In this document: one piece after another, positions 26,801 through 35,304 of the stretch | How positions within the stretch are numbered: position 1 is the stretch's first letter | How the letters are laid out: every line of letters starts with the position of its first letter | Assembly (NCBI GenBank): GCA_016719055.1 | Contig: JADKAW010000015.1 | Location: forward strand, 1 to 64,000 | Direction: 5' to 3' | DNA from: Candidatus Rhodoferax mariagerensis | GTDB taxonomy: Bacteria > Pseudomonadota > Gammaproteobacteria > Burkholderiales > Burkholderiaceae_C | DNA length: 64,000 nt | Translations under genes and position numbers: made by a program | The notes under the pieces: generated by a model | Seen by the model: the letters and a program-made list of their open reading frames with translations, nothing else | Told to the model about the DNA's origin: nothing | Databases searched by the model: none

Positions 26801-27183
26801 CGGCAGCAGGTAAGCTCGATAAGGGTTCAGTGGCTTTTGACCACGGTTTCCGATTGGAGCCCTGCTGAGCGGTTCGTATCTGGGTCCGCACCGAAATATC
26901 AGTGCAACAAGGCCGTCTGTAGATGTGCAGTCTGTTTCCTCGTTTTATTGCCGCTTTCGTTTACACAAATGCAATGAATACCGTTTATCAAGAAAATGCA
27001 GAAAAACCTGTTGGACCTGTGAGAAGTCCCTGTAGAGCCCTTAGGCGCCAGCATGGAACTATTTGCGCCACGGTCGAATCTGAGCCAAGGTCACATCCGG
27101 CCCTTGTCACAGCGGCATCGCAAGCTGACGGCTGTGTCGTACCAGCGCCCTAAAATCCAGGCTATTACTTTGCAAGGCAGTCC
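26732..27183. other. Non-coding stretch between the IS110 element and gshA
   Basis: About 450 bases with no supported gene. It holds the presumed right end of the IS element and then the leader of gshA; a TAAAAT sequence about 25 bases before the gshA ATG could be a -10 element but has no convincing -35. Confidence 0.4.
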
Positions 27184-28479
27184 ATGGTTCCCCACCTCAT
27201 CACCGCCCTGACCGGCCCCATCAACGAACTTGAGCAGCGCGTGCTGGACTCCATGCCTGCCATTGAGCGCTGGTTTCGCCTGGAGTGGATGGAGCATACC
27301 CCGCCGTTTTATTGCTCGGTCGATATCCGCAATGCCGGCTTCAAGCTGGCTCCAGTTGACACCAACCTGTTTCCCAGTGGCTGGCATAACCTGACCCCCG
27401 AGATGCTGCCGCTGGCAGTGCAGGCGGCCATGGCGGCCATTGAAAAGATCTGCCCCGAAGCGCGCAATCTGATGCTGATTCCTGAAAACGGCAAGCCCAG
27501 CAGTTTCTACCTGGCCAATCTGGCACAGTTGCAGCGCATTTTCACCATGGCTGGGCTCAATGTGCGCCTGGGCTCGATTGACCCGATCATCAAGAAAGCC
27601 ACCACCTTTGATCTGCACAACGGTGAAGTATTGACGTTTGAGCCTGTCATTCGAGGCAAACGACGCCTGGGGCTGAAAGACTTTGACCCCTGCACCATTC
27701 TGCTCAACAACGACCTGGTGGCCGGCGTGCCCGGCATTCTCGAAGACGTTCACGAGCAGTACCTGATGCCGCCGCTGCACGCCGGATGGCCCACCCGGCG
27801 CATGAGCACCCATTTCAAGGCCTATGAAGAGGTGGCCAAGCGCCTGGGCAAGCTGATGGGTGTGGACCCCTGGCTGATCAACCCGCTGTTTGAAAAATGC
27901 GAAGCGGTTTATCTGGACCAGCCCGGTGGGCTGGACTGCTTGAGTACCCAAATGGACCTGGTGCTGACGCGGGTGCGGCGCAAATACAAAGAATACGGCA
28001 TCAAGGAAAAACCTTTTGTGGTGGTCAAGGCTGACCATGGCACCCACGAGCTGGGCATCGTCACGGTGCGCGACAGCAAGGACACGCAAGCGCTCAGCGA
28101 GCGCATCAAAACTCTGGCCCATAGCGGCAAAAAGCCCCTGCTGCCGCACGATTTCATGGTGCAAGAAGGTGTGCTGACACAAGAGCGCGTCAACGACGCC
28201 GTGGCCGAGCCGGTGATCTACACCATGGACCGCTATGTGGTGGGCGGCTTTTACCGCGTGCATGCCGGGCGTGGCGTGGACGAGGCGCTGAATGCGCCGG
28301 GTTCCGACTATGTGCCGCTAGCCTTTGAACACAGCACTCTGCTGCCGCAACCGGGTTTCAAGCCCGGTGCCAGCGTGCCCAACCGCTTTTATATGTATGG
28401 TGTGATCGGGCGCCTGGCTATGCTGGCGGCCAGCTACGAGCTCGAAGCCACCGACCCGGAAGCCGAGATTTACGAGTAA
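27184..28479 (+). CDS. gshA: Glutamate-cysteine ligase, proteobacterial (T. ferrooxidans-type) family
   Basis: A 431-residue enzyme that joins glutamate and cysteine in the first step of glutathione synthesis. The sequence belongs to the gshA family first noted in Acidithiobacillus ferrooxidans rather than to E. coli-type GshA: segments such as PPFYCSVDIRNAGFKLAPVD, TNLFPSGWHNL, LMLIPENGKPSSFYLANL and VVKADHGTHELGIVTVRD are typical. It is followed by kup on the same strand after about 105 bases, an arrangement I recall from Burkholderiales. The region upstream was altered by insertion sequences, so its native promoter may be gone. Confidence 0.93.
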   Translation: MVPHLITALTGPINELEQRVLDSMPAIERWFRLEWMEHTPPFYCSVDIRNAGFKLAPVDTNLFPSGWHNLTPEMLPLAVQAAMAAIEKICPEARNLMLIPENGKPSSFYLANLAQLQRIFTMAGLNVRLGSIDPIIKKATTFDLHNGEVLTFEPVIRGKRRLGLKDFDPCTILLNNDLVAGVPGILEDVHEQYLMPPLHAGWPTRRMSTHFKAYEEVAKRLGKLMGVDPWLINPLFEKCEAVYLDQPGGLDCLSTQMDLVLTRVRRKYKEYGIKEKPFVVVKADHGTHELGIVTVRDSKDTQALSERIKTLAHSGKKPLLPHDFMVQEGVLTQERVNDAVAEPVIYTMDRYVVGGFYRVHAGRGVDEALNAPGSDYVPLAFEHSTLLPQPGFKPGASVPNRFYMYGVIGRLAMLAASYELEATDPEAEIYE

Positions 28480-28555
28480 CTGCTGATCGGTCGAAACGGC
28501 AGGCCGGCCAAGCTGCGGTTTCTGGCGCAAAATAGCGGTCCCTCATGACATGGAG

Positions 28556-28577
28556 CTCCGCCAAAGCTTTGGCGGAG
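28556..28577 (+). promoter_or_regulatory. Perfect 22-base palindrome overlapping the kup ribosome-binding site
   Basis: CTCCGCCAAAG is followed immediately by its exact reverse complement, whose last bases GGAG are the Shine-Dalgarno sequence of kup (7 bases before its TTG). In RNA this would form a hairpin that hides the ribosome-binding site. Alternatively it could be a DNA operator. Confidence 0.6.
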
Positions 28578-28584
28578 TGGCTGC

Positions 28585-30453
28585 TTGGCAACCTCTCAAA
28601 CGTCTCTGCGTGCGCTCACCCTGGGCGCCATCGGTGTGGTTTACGGCGATATCGGCACCAGTGTGCTGTATGCCATGAAGGAAGTGTTCGGTGCCGGGCA
28701 TGTTCCGTTCACGCACGACAACGTACTGGGCGTGCTGTCAATTTTTTTCTGGACGCTGACGGTCATCATCTCGCTCAAGTATGTGACGCTGGTGTTGCGG
28801 GCCGACAACAATGGCGAAGGTGGCCTGGTTGCCATGCTGGCGCTGGCCTCACAGTCAGTCAAGGACAAACCCAAGCTGCGTCGCGTGTTGCTCATGATCG
28901 GCATTTTTGGTACCTGCCTGTTTTATGGCGACGGCGTCATCACGCCGGCCATTTCGGTGCTGTCGGCGGTGGAGGGTCTGGAGGTGGTGTCGCCAGCTTT
29001 CAAAAAGGCGGTGATACCGCTGACCCTGGTGATTTTATTTGGCCTGTTTTTTGTGCAAAAACGCGGCACGGCCGACATCGGCAAGTTTTTTGGCCCAGTC
29101 ACGCTGATCTGGTTTGCCGCCATTGCCGTGCTGGGTGTCTCACACATCGCGCATCACCCTGAAGTGCTGTGGGCGATGAGCCCGCACTACGCGTTGGGCT
29201 TCATTTGGGGCAACCCGATGACCACCTTCATCATTCTGGGGGCGGTGGTGCTGTGTGTCACGGGTGGCGAGGCACTCTATGCAGACATGGGCCACTTTGG
29301 TAAGAAGCCGATCCGTCTGGCATGGTTTTGCATTGTCATGCCGGCGCTGACGCTGAACTACTTTGGCCAGGGTGCGCTGCTGCTGAGCAACCCGCTGGCG
29401 GTTAAAAATCCGTTTTTCATGATGGCACCGGCCTGGGCCTTGGTGCCCATTGTTGGACTGGCCACGATGGCCACCGTGATTGCCTCGCAGGCACTGATCA
29501 CCGGGGCGTTTTCAGTGACCAAACAAGTGATTCAGCTGGGTTATTTGCCGCGTTTTCAGGTCTGGCACACCAGCGTCAAGGACACCGGGCAAATTTTCAT
29601 GCCGTTTGTCAACTGGGGCCTGTTTGTGGCCATTGTGCTGGCTGTGGTGTTATTCAAGTCATCAAGCAACCTTGCTGCGGCCTACGGCATTGCCGTGACG
29701 CTGGACATGCTGATCACCACGGTGCTAACCTTTTTTGTCATCCGCTACGCTTGGCGTTACCCACTGTGGCTGTGTGTAGCAGCCACCGGGGTATTTTTTG
29801 TGGTTGACCTGGCGTTTTTTACCTCGAACATGGTCAAGCTGGTGGATGGCGGCTGGTTTCCACTGTTGATCGCCGGTGCTGTGTTTACCGTGATGTTGAC
29901 CTGGAAAGATGGCCGGCGCCTGATGAAGGCCAAGCTCCTGGTGGATGCGATTGACCTCACCAGTTTTCTGGAGGCCGTGTTTATCAGTCCGCCCGCGCGG
30001 GTGCCTGGCACCGCGGTGTTTCTGACGGCTGAGTCGGGCACCGTGCCCAACGCCATGCTGCACAACCTCAAACACAACAAGATATTACATGAGGTGAACC
30101 TGTTTGTCACAGTCGTCAACCACGAGGTGCCCTGGATCGGCATGGACAAACGCCTGGCGTTTGAGGCGCTGGGCCACGACTGCTGGCAGGTCACGGTGAA
30201 TTACGGCTTCAAGAACGAGCCTGACCTGCCCAAGGCGCTACAAGCCATGAAAGGCCGCGGCTGTGACATGGAGCCCATGACCACCAGCTACTTTCTGAGC
30301 CGCGACACCGTCACCCCCATGCCGGGCGGGGGCATGGCGCAGTGGCGCGAAAAACTGTTTGCCCAGATGCACCTCAACGCCAGTGGCGCGGCCGACTTTC
30401 TGAAGCTGCCGAGCAACTCTGTGGTGGAACTGGGCAGCAAGATTGAAATTTAG
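28585..30453 (+). CDS. kup: Kup-type low-affinity potassium uptake transporter
   Basis: A 622-residue K+/H+ symporter of the KUP/HAK/KT family in the inner membrane. About twelve transmembrane segments are followed by a hydrophilic C-terminal domain of some 170 residues. Family motifs: AIGVVYGDIGTSVLYAMKEV (normally GTSPLY; here Val replaces the Pro), NNGEGGLVAMLALA, FYGDGVITPAISVLSAVEG and GGEALYADMGHFGK. Start is a TTG at 28585: GGAG lies 7 bases upstream and the resulting N-terminus has family length; no in-frame ATG fits. The ribosome-binding site lies inside a perfect palindrome. Confidence 0.95.
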   Translation: MATSQTSLRALTLGAIGVVYGDIGTSVLYAMKEVFGAGHVPFTHDNVLGVLSIFFWTLTVIISLKYVTLVLRADNNGEGGLVAMLALASQSVKDKPKLRRVLLMIGIFGTCLFYGDGVITPAISVLSAVEGLEVVSPAFKKAVIPLTLVILFGLFFVQKRGTADIGKFFGPVTLIWFAAIAVLGVSHIAHHPEVLWAMSPHYALGFIWGNPMTTFIILGAVVLCVTGGEALYADMGHFGKKPIRLAWFCIVMPALTLNYFGQGALLLSNPLAVKNPFFMMAPAWALVPIVGLATMATVIASQALITGAFSVTKQVIQLGYLPRFQVWHTSVKDTGQIFMPFVNWGLFVAIVLAVVLFKSSSNLAAAYGIAVTLDMLITTVLTFFVIRYAWRYPLWLCVAATGVFFVVDLAFFTSNMVKLVDGGWFPLLIAGAVFTVMLTWKDGRRLMKAKLLVDAIDLTSFLEAVFISPPARVPGTAVFLTAESGTVPNAMLHNLKHNKILHEVNLFVTVVNHEVPWIGMDKRLAFEALGHDCWQVTVNYGFKNEPDLPKALQAMKGRGCDMEPMTTSYFLSRDTVTPMPGGGMAQWREKLFAQMHLNASGAADFLKLPSNSVVELGSKIEI

Positions 30454-30564
30454 GCGGCTGTCGCCCTTCAACAAACAACTTTTCTGTCGCTTGGCGTGCC
30501 AAAAACAAAACTGTTCGGTCAATATGTTCGAAAATTGTTTTCCTTAACCCAAGATATCACTGCA

Positions 30565-31137
30565 ATGAAACCCATCATCCTTCTCGCTATTGTGTCCTTC
30601 GCTGTTGCTGCCCAGGCCCAGTCACCGGCTTCTAAAAAAGATCTTGTTGCACGTATCCTGGTTTTGCAGCAACCCGCCATTGAGCAAACGGCGCAGGCGC
30701 TGGTCGAACGCCCGGCACTGCAGTTGCAGCAGCAGGTAGCCATTGCTTTACAGACTCGAATCCCTCCCGAAAAGCGCGAGGCCCTGGGCAAACAAGTCCA
30801 GGAAGATCTGAAAAAGTACGTGGATGAGGTCAGCCCCCTGGTGCGCCAGCAAGCGGTCAAACTTGCACCGTCAACGATTGGTGTGCTGCTGGAGGAAAAA
30901 TTTACCGAAGACGAACTCAAGCAAGTGCTCGCCATGCTCGAATCTCCGGTGAATCGCAAATACCAGCAGATGGGCGGCGAGTTTCAAAAAGCCCTGGGTG
31001 AGAAACTGGTGGCGCAAAACCAGGCCATGGTTGAGCCCAAGGTCAAGGCACTGGAGCAGACCGTCATCAAACACCTGGGTCTGCCCCCGCCAGCAGCCAA
31101 GGCGTCCGAGCCTGCGGCAAAAAGCTCAAAAAAATAG
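30565..31137 (+). CDS. DUF2059-type periplasmic protein
   Basis: A 190-residue protein with a signal peptide (MKPIILLAIVSFAVAAQAQS) followed by a helical domain. The part from about 105 to 160, with LLEEKFTEDELKQVLAML and a following SPVNRKYQQMGGEFQKALGE, matches the DUF2059 pattern; no enzymatic residues are evident and the tail is Ala/Lys-rich. The start at 30565 is taken because it begins the signal peptide; an upstream in-frame ATG at 30496 does not. It follows kup by about 110 bases and precedes the GMC oxidoreductase by 42. Function unknown. Confidence 0.8.
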   Translation: MKPIILLAIVSFAVAAQAQSPASKKDLVARILVLQQPAIEQTAQALVERPALQLQQQVAIALQTRIPPEKREALGKQVQEDLKKYVDEVSPLVRQQAVKLAPSTIGVLLEEKFTEDELKQVLAMLESPVNRKYQQMGGEFQKALGEKLVAQNQAMVEPKVKALEQTVIKHLGLPPPAAKASEPAAKSSKK

Positions 31138-31179
31138 CGCCCCAACAGCGCCAGTCCCGATCGACCCAGGGCTTGATCC

Positions 31180-32868
31180 ATGAGCACGAACTTTGACTAT
31201 ATCGTCGTGGGTGCCGGCACGGCCGGCTGTCTGCTGACCAATCGCCTGAGTGCCAATGCCAGCAAACGTGTGCTGCTGATCGAGGCCGGGCGCACCGACA
31301 ACTACCATTGGATTCACATCCCGGTGGGTTATCTGTACTGCATCGGCAACCCACGCACCGACTGGCTTTACAAAACCGAGCCCGATGCCGGTCTGAACGG
31401 CCGCACCTTGTTGTACCCGCGTGGCAAAACGCTGGGTGGCTGCAGTAGCATCAACGGCATGATTTACATGCGCGGCCAGGCGCGCGACTACGACCAATGG
31501 GCCAGCATCACCGGCGACGATGCCTGGCGCTGGCAGAACTGCCTGCCAGATTTCATGCAGCACGAAAGTCACTACAAATTAGATAGCAAATCATCCATTA
31601 AGGACGGGGGCTACAAGTCAAAAACCCTTAAAGAATTCAGCCAATTTCATGGCACAGGCGGTGAATGGCGAGTGGAAAAACAGCGTCTGCGCTGGGATGT
31701 GCTCGACGCCTTTGCGCTGGCCGCACAGCAGGCCGGCATTGTCGCCACCGATGATTTCAACCAGGGCGACAACGAGGGTGTGGGTTATTTTGAGGTCAAT
31801 CAACGCAGTGGCTGGCGCTGGAACACGGCCAAGGCCTTTTTGCGACCGGTCTGCACCCGTCGGCCCAACGTTGAGCTGTGGACGCAGGCGCAGGTGGTCA
31901 AGCTGCAACTCGCCCCCCAGGCCGATGGCCACTTGCGCTGCACCGGGGTTGAAGTGCTCAAGGATGGCGCCATGGTGGTGGCCAGCGCCGCGCGCGAGGT
32001 GATTTTGAGTGCCGGCAGCATCGGCTCACCGCAGATTTTGCAGCTCTCGGGGGTCGGGCCGGGCGCACTGCTGAACACGCACGGCATTGCGGTCTTGCAT
32101 GACGCGCCAGGGGTTGGTGCGAATTTGCAGGACCATTTGCAGATTCGCGCGGTGTTCAAGGTGCAGGGCGTAAAGACCCTCAATGTGCAAGCCAGTTCGC
32201 TCTGGGGCAAGGCCATGATCGGGCTTGAATACGCGCTCAAGCGCAGCGGCCCGATGAGCATGGCACCCAGCCAGCTGGGTGCCTTCACGCGCAGTGACCC
32301 AGGCCAGCCCTACCCCAACATTGAATTCCACGTGCAACCCCTGAGCCTGGAAGCCTTTGGTCAGCCGCTGCACAGTTTCCCGGCGTTTACCGCCAGCGTG
32401 TGCAACCTGAACCCAAGCAGCCGCGGCAGTGTGCAGATCACCTCGGCCAACTTCAACGTGGCCCCGGCGATTGCGCCCAACTACCTGAGCACCGAAGCCG
32501 ACCGCAAAGTGGCCGCCGATTCGCTTCGGATAACACGCACCATTGTGGGGCAGCCGGCCCTGGCCAAGTACCAACCGCAAGAGTTCAAGCCCGGCTTGCA
32601 GTTTCAGACCGATGCCGAGCTGGCCCGCCTGGCTGGCGACATTGCCACCACCATTTTTCACCCGGTGGGTACCACCAAAATGGGCCGCGACGACGATCCG
32701 CTGGCGGTGCTGGACACGCGACTGCGTGTGCGCGGGCCCGGCGGCCTGATTGCCAGCCTGCGCGTGGTCGATGCTGGCGTGATGCCAACCATCACCAGCG
32801 GCAACACCAATTCTCCTGCGCTGATGATTGCCGAGAAGGCAGCGCGCTGGATCATCGACGATGAATGA
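31180..32868 (+). CDS. GMC-family FAD oxidoreductase (choline dehydrogenase-like)
   Basis: A 562-residue flavoprotein of the glucose-methanol-choline family. The N-terminal dinucleotide fold is YIVVGAGTAGCLLTNRLS with the ribose-binding LLIEAG; GMC signature 1 is RGKTLGGCSSINGMIYMRG; signature 2 is SAGSIGSPQILQLSGVGP; the catalytic His region at the C-terminus is IFHPVGTTKMG and the end is TSGNTNSPALMIAEKAA. The substrate, probably an alcohol, cannot be predicted. Odd feature: residues about 132-150 (YKLDSKSSIKDGGYKSKTLK) form an insert with different composition, encoded by a segment resembling the dispersed palindromic repeat of this window. Confidence 0.93.
   Translation: MSTNFDYIVVGAGTAGCLLTNRLSANASKRVLLIEAGRTDNYHWIHIPVGYLYCIGNPRTDWLYKTEPDAGLNGRTLLYPRGKTLGGCSSINGMIYMRGQARDYDQWASITGDDAWRWQNCLPDFMQHESHYKLDSKSSIKDGGYKSKTLKEFSQFHGTGGEWRVEKQRLRWDVLDAFALAAQQAGIVATDDFNQGDNEGVGYFEVNQRSGWRWNTAKAFLRPVCTRRPNVELWTQAQVVKLQLAPQADGHLRCTGVEVLKDGAMVVASAAREVILSAGSIGSPQILQLSGVGPGALLNTHGIAVLHDAPGVGANLQDHLQIRAVFKVQGVKTLNVQASSLWGKAMIGLEYALKRSGPMSMAPSQLGAFTRSDPGQPYPNIEFHVQPLSLEAFGQPLHSFPAFTASVCNLNPSSRGSVQITSANFNVAPAIAPNYLSTEADRKVAADSLRITRTIVGQPALAKYQPQEFKPGLQFQTDAELARLAGDIATTIFHPVGTTKMGRDDDPLAVLDTRLRVRGPGGLIASLRVVDAGVMPTITSGNTNSPALMIAEKAARWIIDDE
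31576..31625 (-). repeat. Intragenic copy of the dispersed palindromic element, in frame within the GMC oxidoreductase
   Basis: Read on the minus strand the segment goes TTTTTGACTTGTAGCCCC ... TTTGCTATCTAATTT, fitting the pattern GGCTTCTAGCCC ... AGCTATCATTT of the intergenic copies. It is AT-rich and interrupts an otherwise GC-rich gene without breaking the frame. Identification is by eye. Confidence 0.45.
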
Positions 32869-33020
32869 ATGCACCAAGGGTAAACACGACGAGGGTTTCT
32901 CCGTATTGTTGGGCACTGGTTTGGGGCATACAGTGAAGACATCACTTGCAGTCGTTGTGTCTGCTCAAGGTGAAAGACCCCAGGAGACTGGCCCGAAGAG
33001 GCAGACAATAAGGCAAGGAA

Positions 33021-33049
33021 AAAGCACCGCTGATCCCGGTGCTTTTTTT
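33021..33049 (+). terminator. Rho-independent terminator
   Basis: AGCACCG and CGGTGCT form a perfect 7-base-pair stem with a 7-base loop, followed by a run of T. It lies about 150 bases after the GMC gene stop and before ggt, so it ends either that transcript or a separate short RNA. Confidence 0.85.
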
Positions 33050-33193
33050 ATATGTTTTTGCCGCAGCTGGCACCCCTACAACCGCGCGGGCCTGGCGGTT
33101 TTGCGTTGCCCGCTCGACCCTAATGCGCAAATTGCTTGATCATCACAAGATTCATTGCATCCCAACTCTGACCGCCAAATGCACAGCTTATCC

Positions 33194-35242
33194 ATGAACA
33201 AGCCCTTAGCCATGCACATCGTACATTCCCGGGTCCCACGGTTCACGCTGTTGCCACTTGCCTGCACCACGTTATTGTTAGGAGCCTGCGGCGGTTTAAG
33301 CCAGGCCGTAGCCCCTATGGCCGTAGCCGATACCGAGTGCGCTCAGGTTATTGACAACGGCAGCGTAGTGGTCGGCTCGGGTCTGCCTGGCGACCCCAGC
33401 GCACCGGAGCCGGCGTCAGGTTATCGCACCAAAAATCTGGTGACTGCCAAAACCTACATGGTGGTGTCGGCCAATCCCTATGCGTCCAAAGCTGGTTGCG
33501 AAGTGCTTAAAAAAGGTGGTTCGGCGGTTGATGCGGCCGTGGCGGTGCAAATGGTACTGGGCCTGGTCGAGCCCCAGTCCTCCGGGCTTGGCGGTGGTGC
33601 TTTCATGCTGCACTATGACGCAAAGACCAAAAAGCTAGAGTCTTACGATGGCCGTGAAACCGCCCCGGCGGCAGCCACACCAGATTACTTGCGCACCATC
33701 AGCGCCACCGACAGCGCAGCGCCCTTGCCGGTGGTCAGCGCCCCCGAGTCGGGTGCCTCGTTCAATCTGTTGCGCCAAAGCGGCCGCTCGGTGGGCACGC
33801 CTGGCGCGGTGCGCCTGCTTGAAGTGGCCTACAAAGACCATGGCAGCCTGCCGTGGAAAGATTTGTTTACCGAGGCCAGCGCCTTGGCGAGCAATGGTTT
33901 CCCGATCAGCGGGCGCATGGCATTGGCCATTGAAGGCACCAAAGCCCTGCTAAAAACCGATCCGGAAGCAGCGGCCTATTTCCTCAACGCCGATGGCTCC
34001 GCCCGGGCCCTGGGCAGCGTGATCAAGAACCCGGCCTATGCCGCCACCTTGAACAGTCTGGCCAGCAGCGGCGCTGACGCGCTGTACACCGGTGCCATTG
34101 CCCAAAACATCGTCAACAAGATCAAGATGACCCGTGGCGGCAGCCCGAGTTTTGCCATCACCCCGGGCTTGACCGAGCTCAGCGACCTGGCCAATTACCA
34201 GGCCAAAAAACGCGACCCGGTGTGCACCACCTACCGCAGTTACTGGGTGTGTGGCATGGGCGCGCCGTCATCCGGCGGCATCACCGTGGCGTCCACCCTG
34301 GGCATGCTGGAGAACTTTGACCTGGCCGGCTACAAACCCACCAGCCTGGATATCAACGGTGGCAAACCCAACGTGATGGGCGTGCATCTGGTCAGCGAAG
34401 CCGAACGCCTGGCCTATGCCGACCGCAACAAGTACATCGCCGACACCGACTTTGTGGCACTGCCCGGTGGCTCCACGGCTGCTTTGCTTGACAAAACCTA
34501 TCTGCGCAGCCGCGCCAGCCTGATTGATGTCAGCAAAAGCATGGGCACCGCCAGCGCCGGCGTGTTCCCTGCCCCGACAGCGCTGGGCAGAAGTGTGGCC
34601 GAGGGCAACGGCACCACCCACATGACGATTGTTGACAAGCAGGGCAACGTGGTGGTGATGACCACCACCATCGAGAGTGGCATGGGCTCGTTTCGCATGA
34701 CCAACGGCTTTTTGCTCAACAACCAGCTGACCGATTTTTCGGTGCTGAGTAGTGACGCCAGCGGTGCCATTGCCAACAGCGTGGCGGCTAACAAACGCCC
34801 GCGTAGTTCGATGGCACCTACCCTGGTGTTCAAGAAGAACGCCGATGGTTCGATGGGCGACTTTGTCATGGGCACCGGCTCGCCGGGTGGCGCCACCATC
34901 ATTCAGTATGTGGTCAAAACACTGGTTGGCGTGCTGGACTGGGGCCTGAATGCACAGCAAGCCACCTCGATGGTGGACTTTGGTGCGGCCAACAGTGCCA
35001 CCACCAACGTAGGTGGTGAGCACCCGAATGTAAACAGCAGCTCACCCTCCGGCGGATTGGCGGGCGGCAACGACGCCTTGGTCACAGGCTTGCGCGCACT
35101 GGGTCATACCGTCAGTGTCAATGCCCAAAGCAGCGGTATCAGCACCATCGTCAAGGTCAGCAACGCAAGCGGCAGCGTGCTGGAGGGCGGCGCAGACCCA
35201 AGGCGCGACAACATCACGCTGGGCGACACCTTCAAGCCCTGA
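33194..35242 (+). CDS. ggt: Gamma-glutamyltransferase, lipoprotein-type
   Basis: A 682-residue enzyme that cleaves the gamma-glutamyl bond of glutathione and transfers it to water or amino acids, acting outside the cytoplasm. It starts with a lipoprotein signal (LACTTLLLGACGG, lipobox Cys). The proenzyme layout is kept: AVDAAVAVQMVLGLVEPQSSG-type start (given in part), GGGAFMLHYD, and the autoprocessing site GNGTTHMTIVDKQGN, whose first Thr (about residue 474) becomes the N-terminal nucleophile of the small subunit; TIESGMGSFRMTNGFLLNNQ follows. The start at 33194 is the most likely of three nearby ATGs; no strong ribosome-binding site. gshA lies 6 kb upstream. Confidence 0.93.
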   Translation: MNKPLAMHIVHSRVPRFTLLPLACTTLLLGACGGLSQAVAPMAVADTECAQVIDNGSVVVGSGLPGDPSAPEPASGYRTKNLVTAKTYMVVSANPYASKAGCEVLKKGGSAVDAAVAVQMVLGLVEPQSSGLGGGAFMLHYDAKTKKLESYDGRETAPAAATPDYLRTISATDSAAPLPVVSAPESGASFNLLRQSGRSVGTPGAVRLLEVAYKDHGSLPWKDLFTEASALASNGFPISGRMALAIEGTKALLKTDPEAAAYFLNADGSARALGSVIKNPAYAATLNSLASSGADALYTGAIAQNIVNKIKMTRGGSPSFAITPGLTELSDLANYQAKKRDPVCTTYRSYWVCGMGAPSSGGITVASTLGMLENFDLAGYKPTSLDINGGKPNVMGVHLVSEAERLAYADRNKYIADTDFVALPGGSTAALLDKTYLRSRASLIDVSKSMGTASAGVFPAPTALGRSVAEGNGTTHMTIVDKQGNVVVMTTTIESGMGSFRMTNGFLLNNQLTDFSVLSSDASGAIANSVAANKRPRSSMAPTLVFKKNADGSMGDFVMGTGSPGGATIIQYVVKTLVGVLDWGLNAQQATSMVDFGAANSATTNVGGEHPNVNSSSPSGGLAGGNDALVTGLRALGHTVSVNAQSSGISTIVKVSNASGSVLEGGADPRRDNITLGDTFKP

Positions 35243-35263
35243 TTTGTCATGACAAACCGCCGC

Positions 35264-35299
35264 AAGGCCGCAACCAGTCGCACTGGCTGCGGCCTTTTT
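35264..35299 (+). terminator. Rho-independent terminator of ggt
   Basis: AAGGCCGCA and TGCGGCC, extended by CCAGT/ACTGG, form a stem of about 14 pairs with a 3-base loop, followed by five T. It lies 22 bases after the ggt stop, in the gap before the convergent holA. There is no T-run for the opposite strand. Confidence 0.9.
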
Positions 35300-35304
35300 A
35301 ACAT

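Noticed and set aside
27091..28263. A 390-codon open frame on the minus strand
   Set aside because: Full antisense overlap with gshA, whose protein is clearly conserved; the His/Gln-rich composition is that of a shadow frame.
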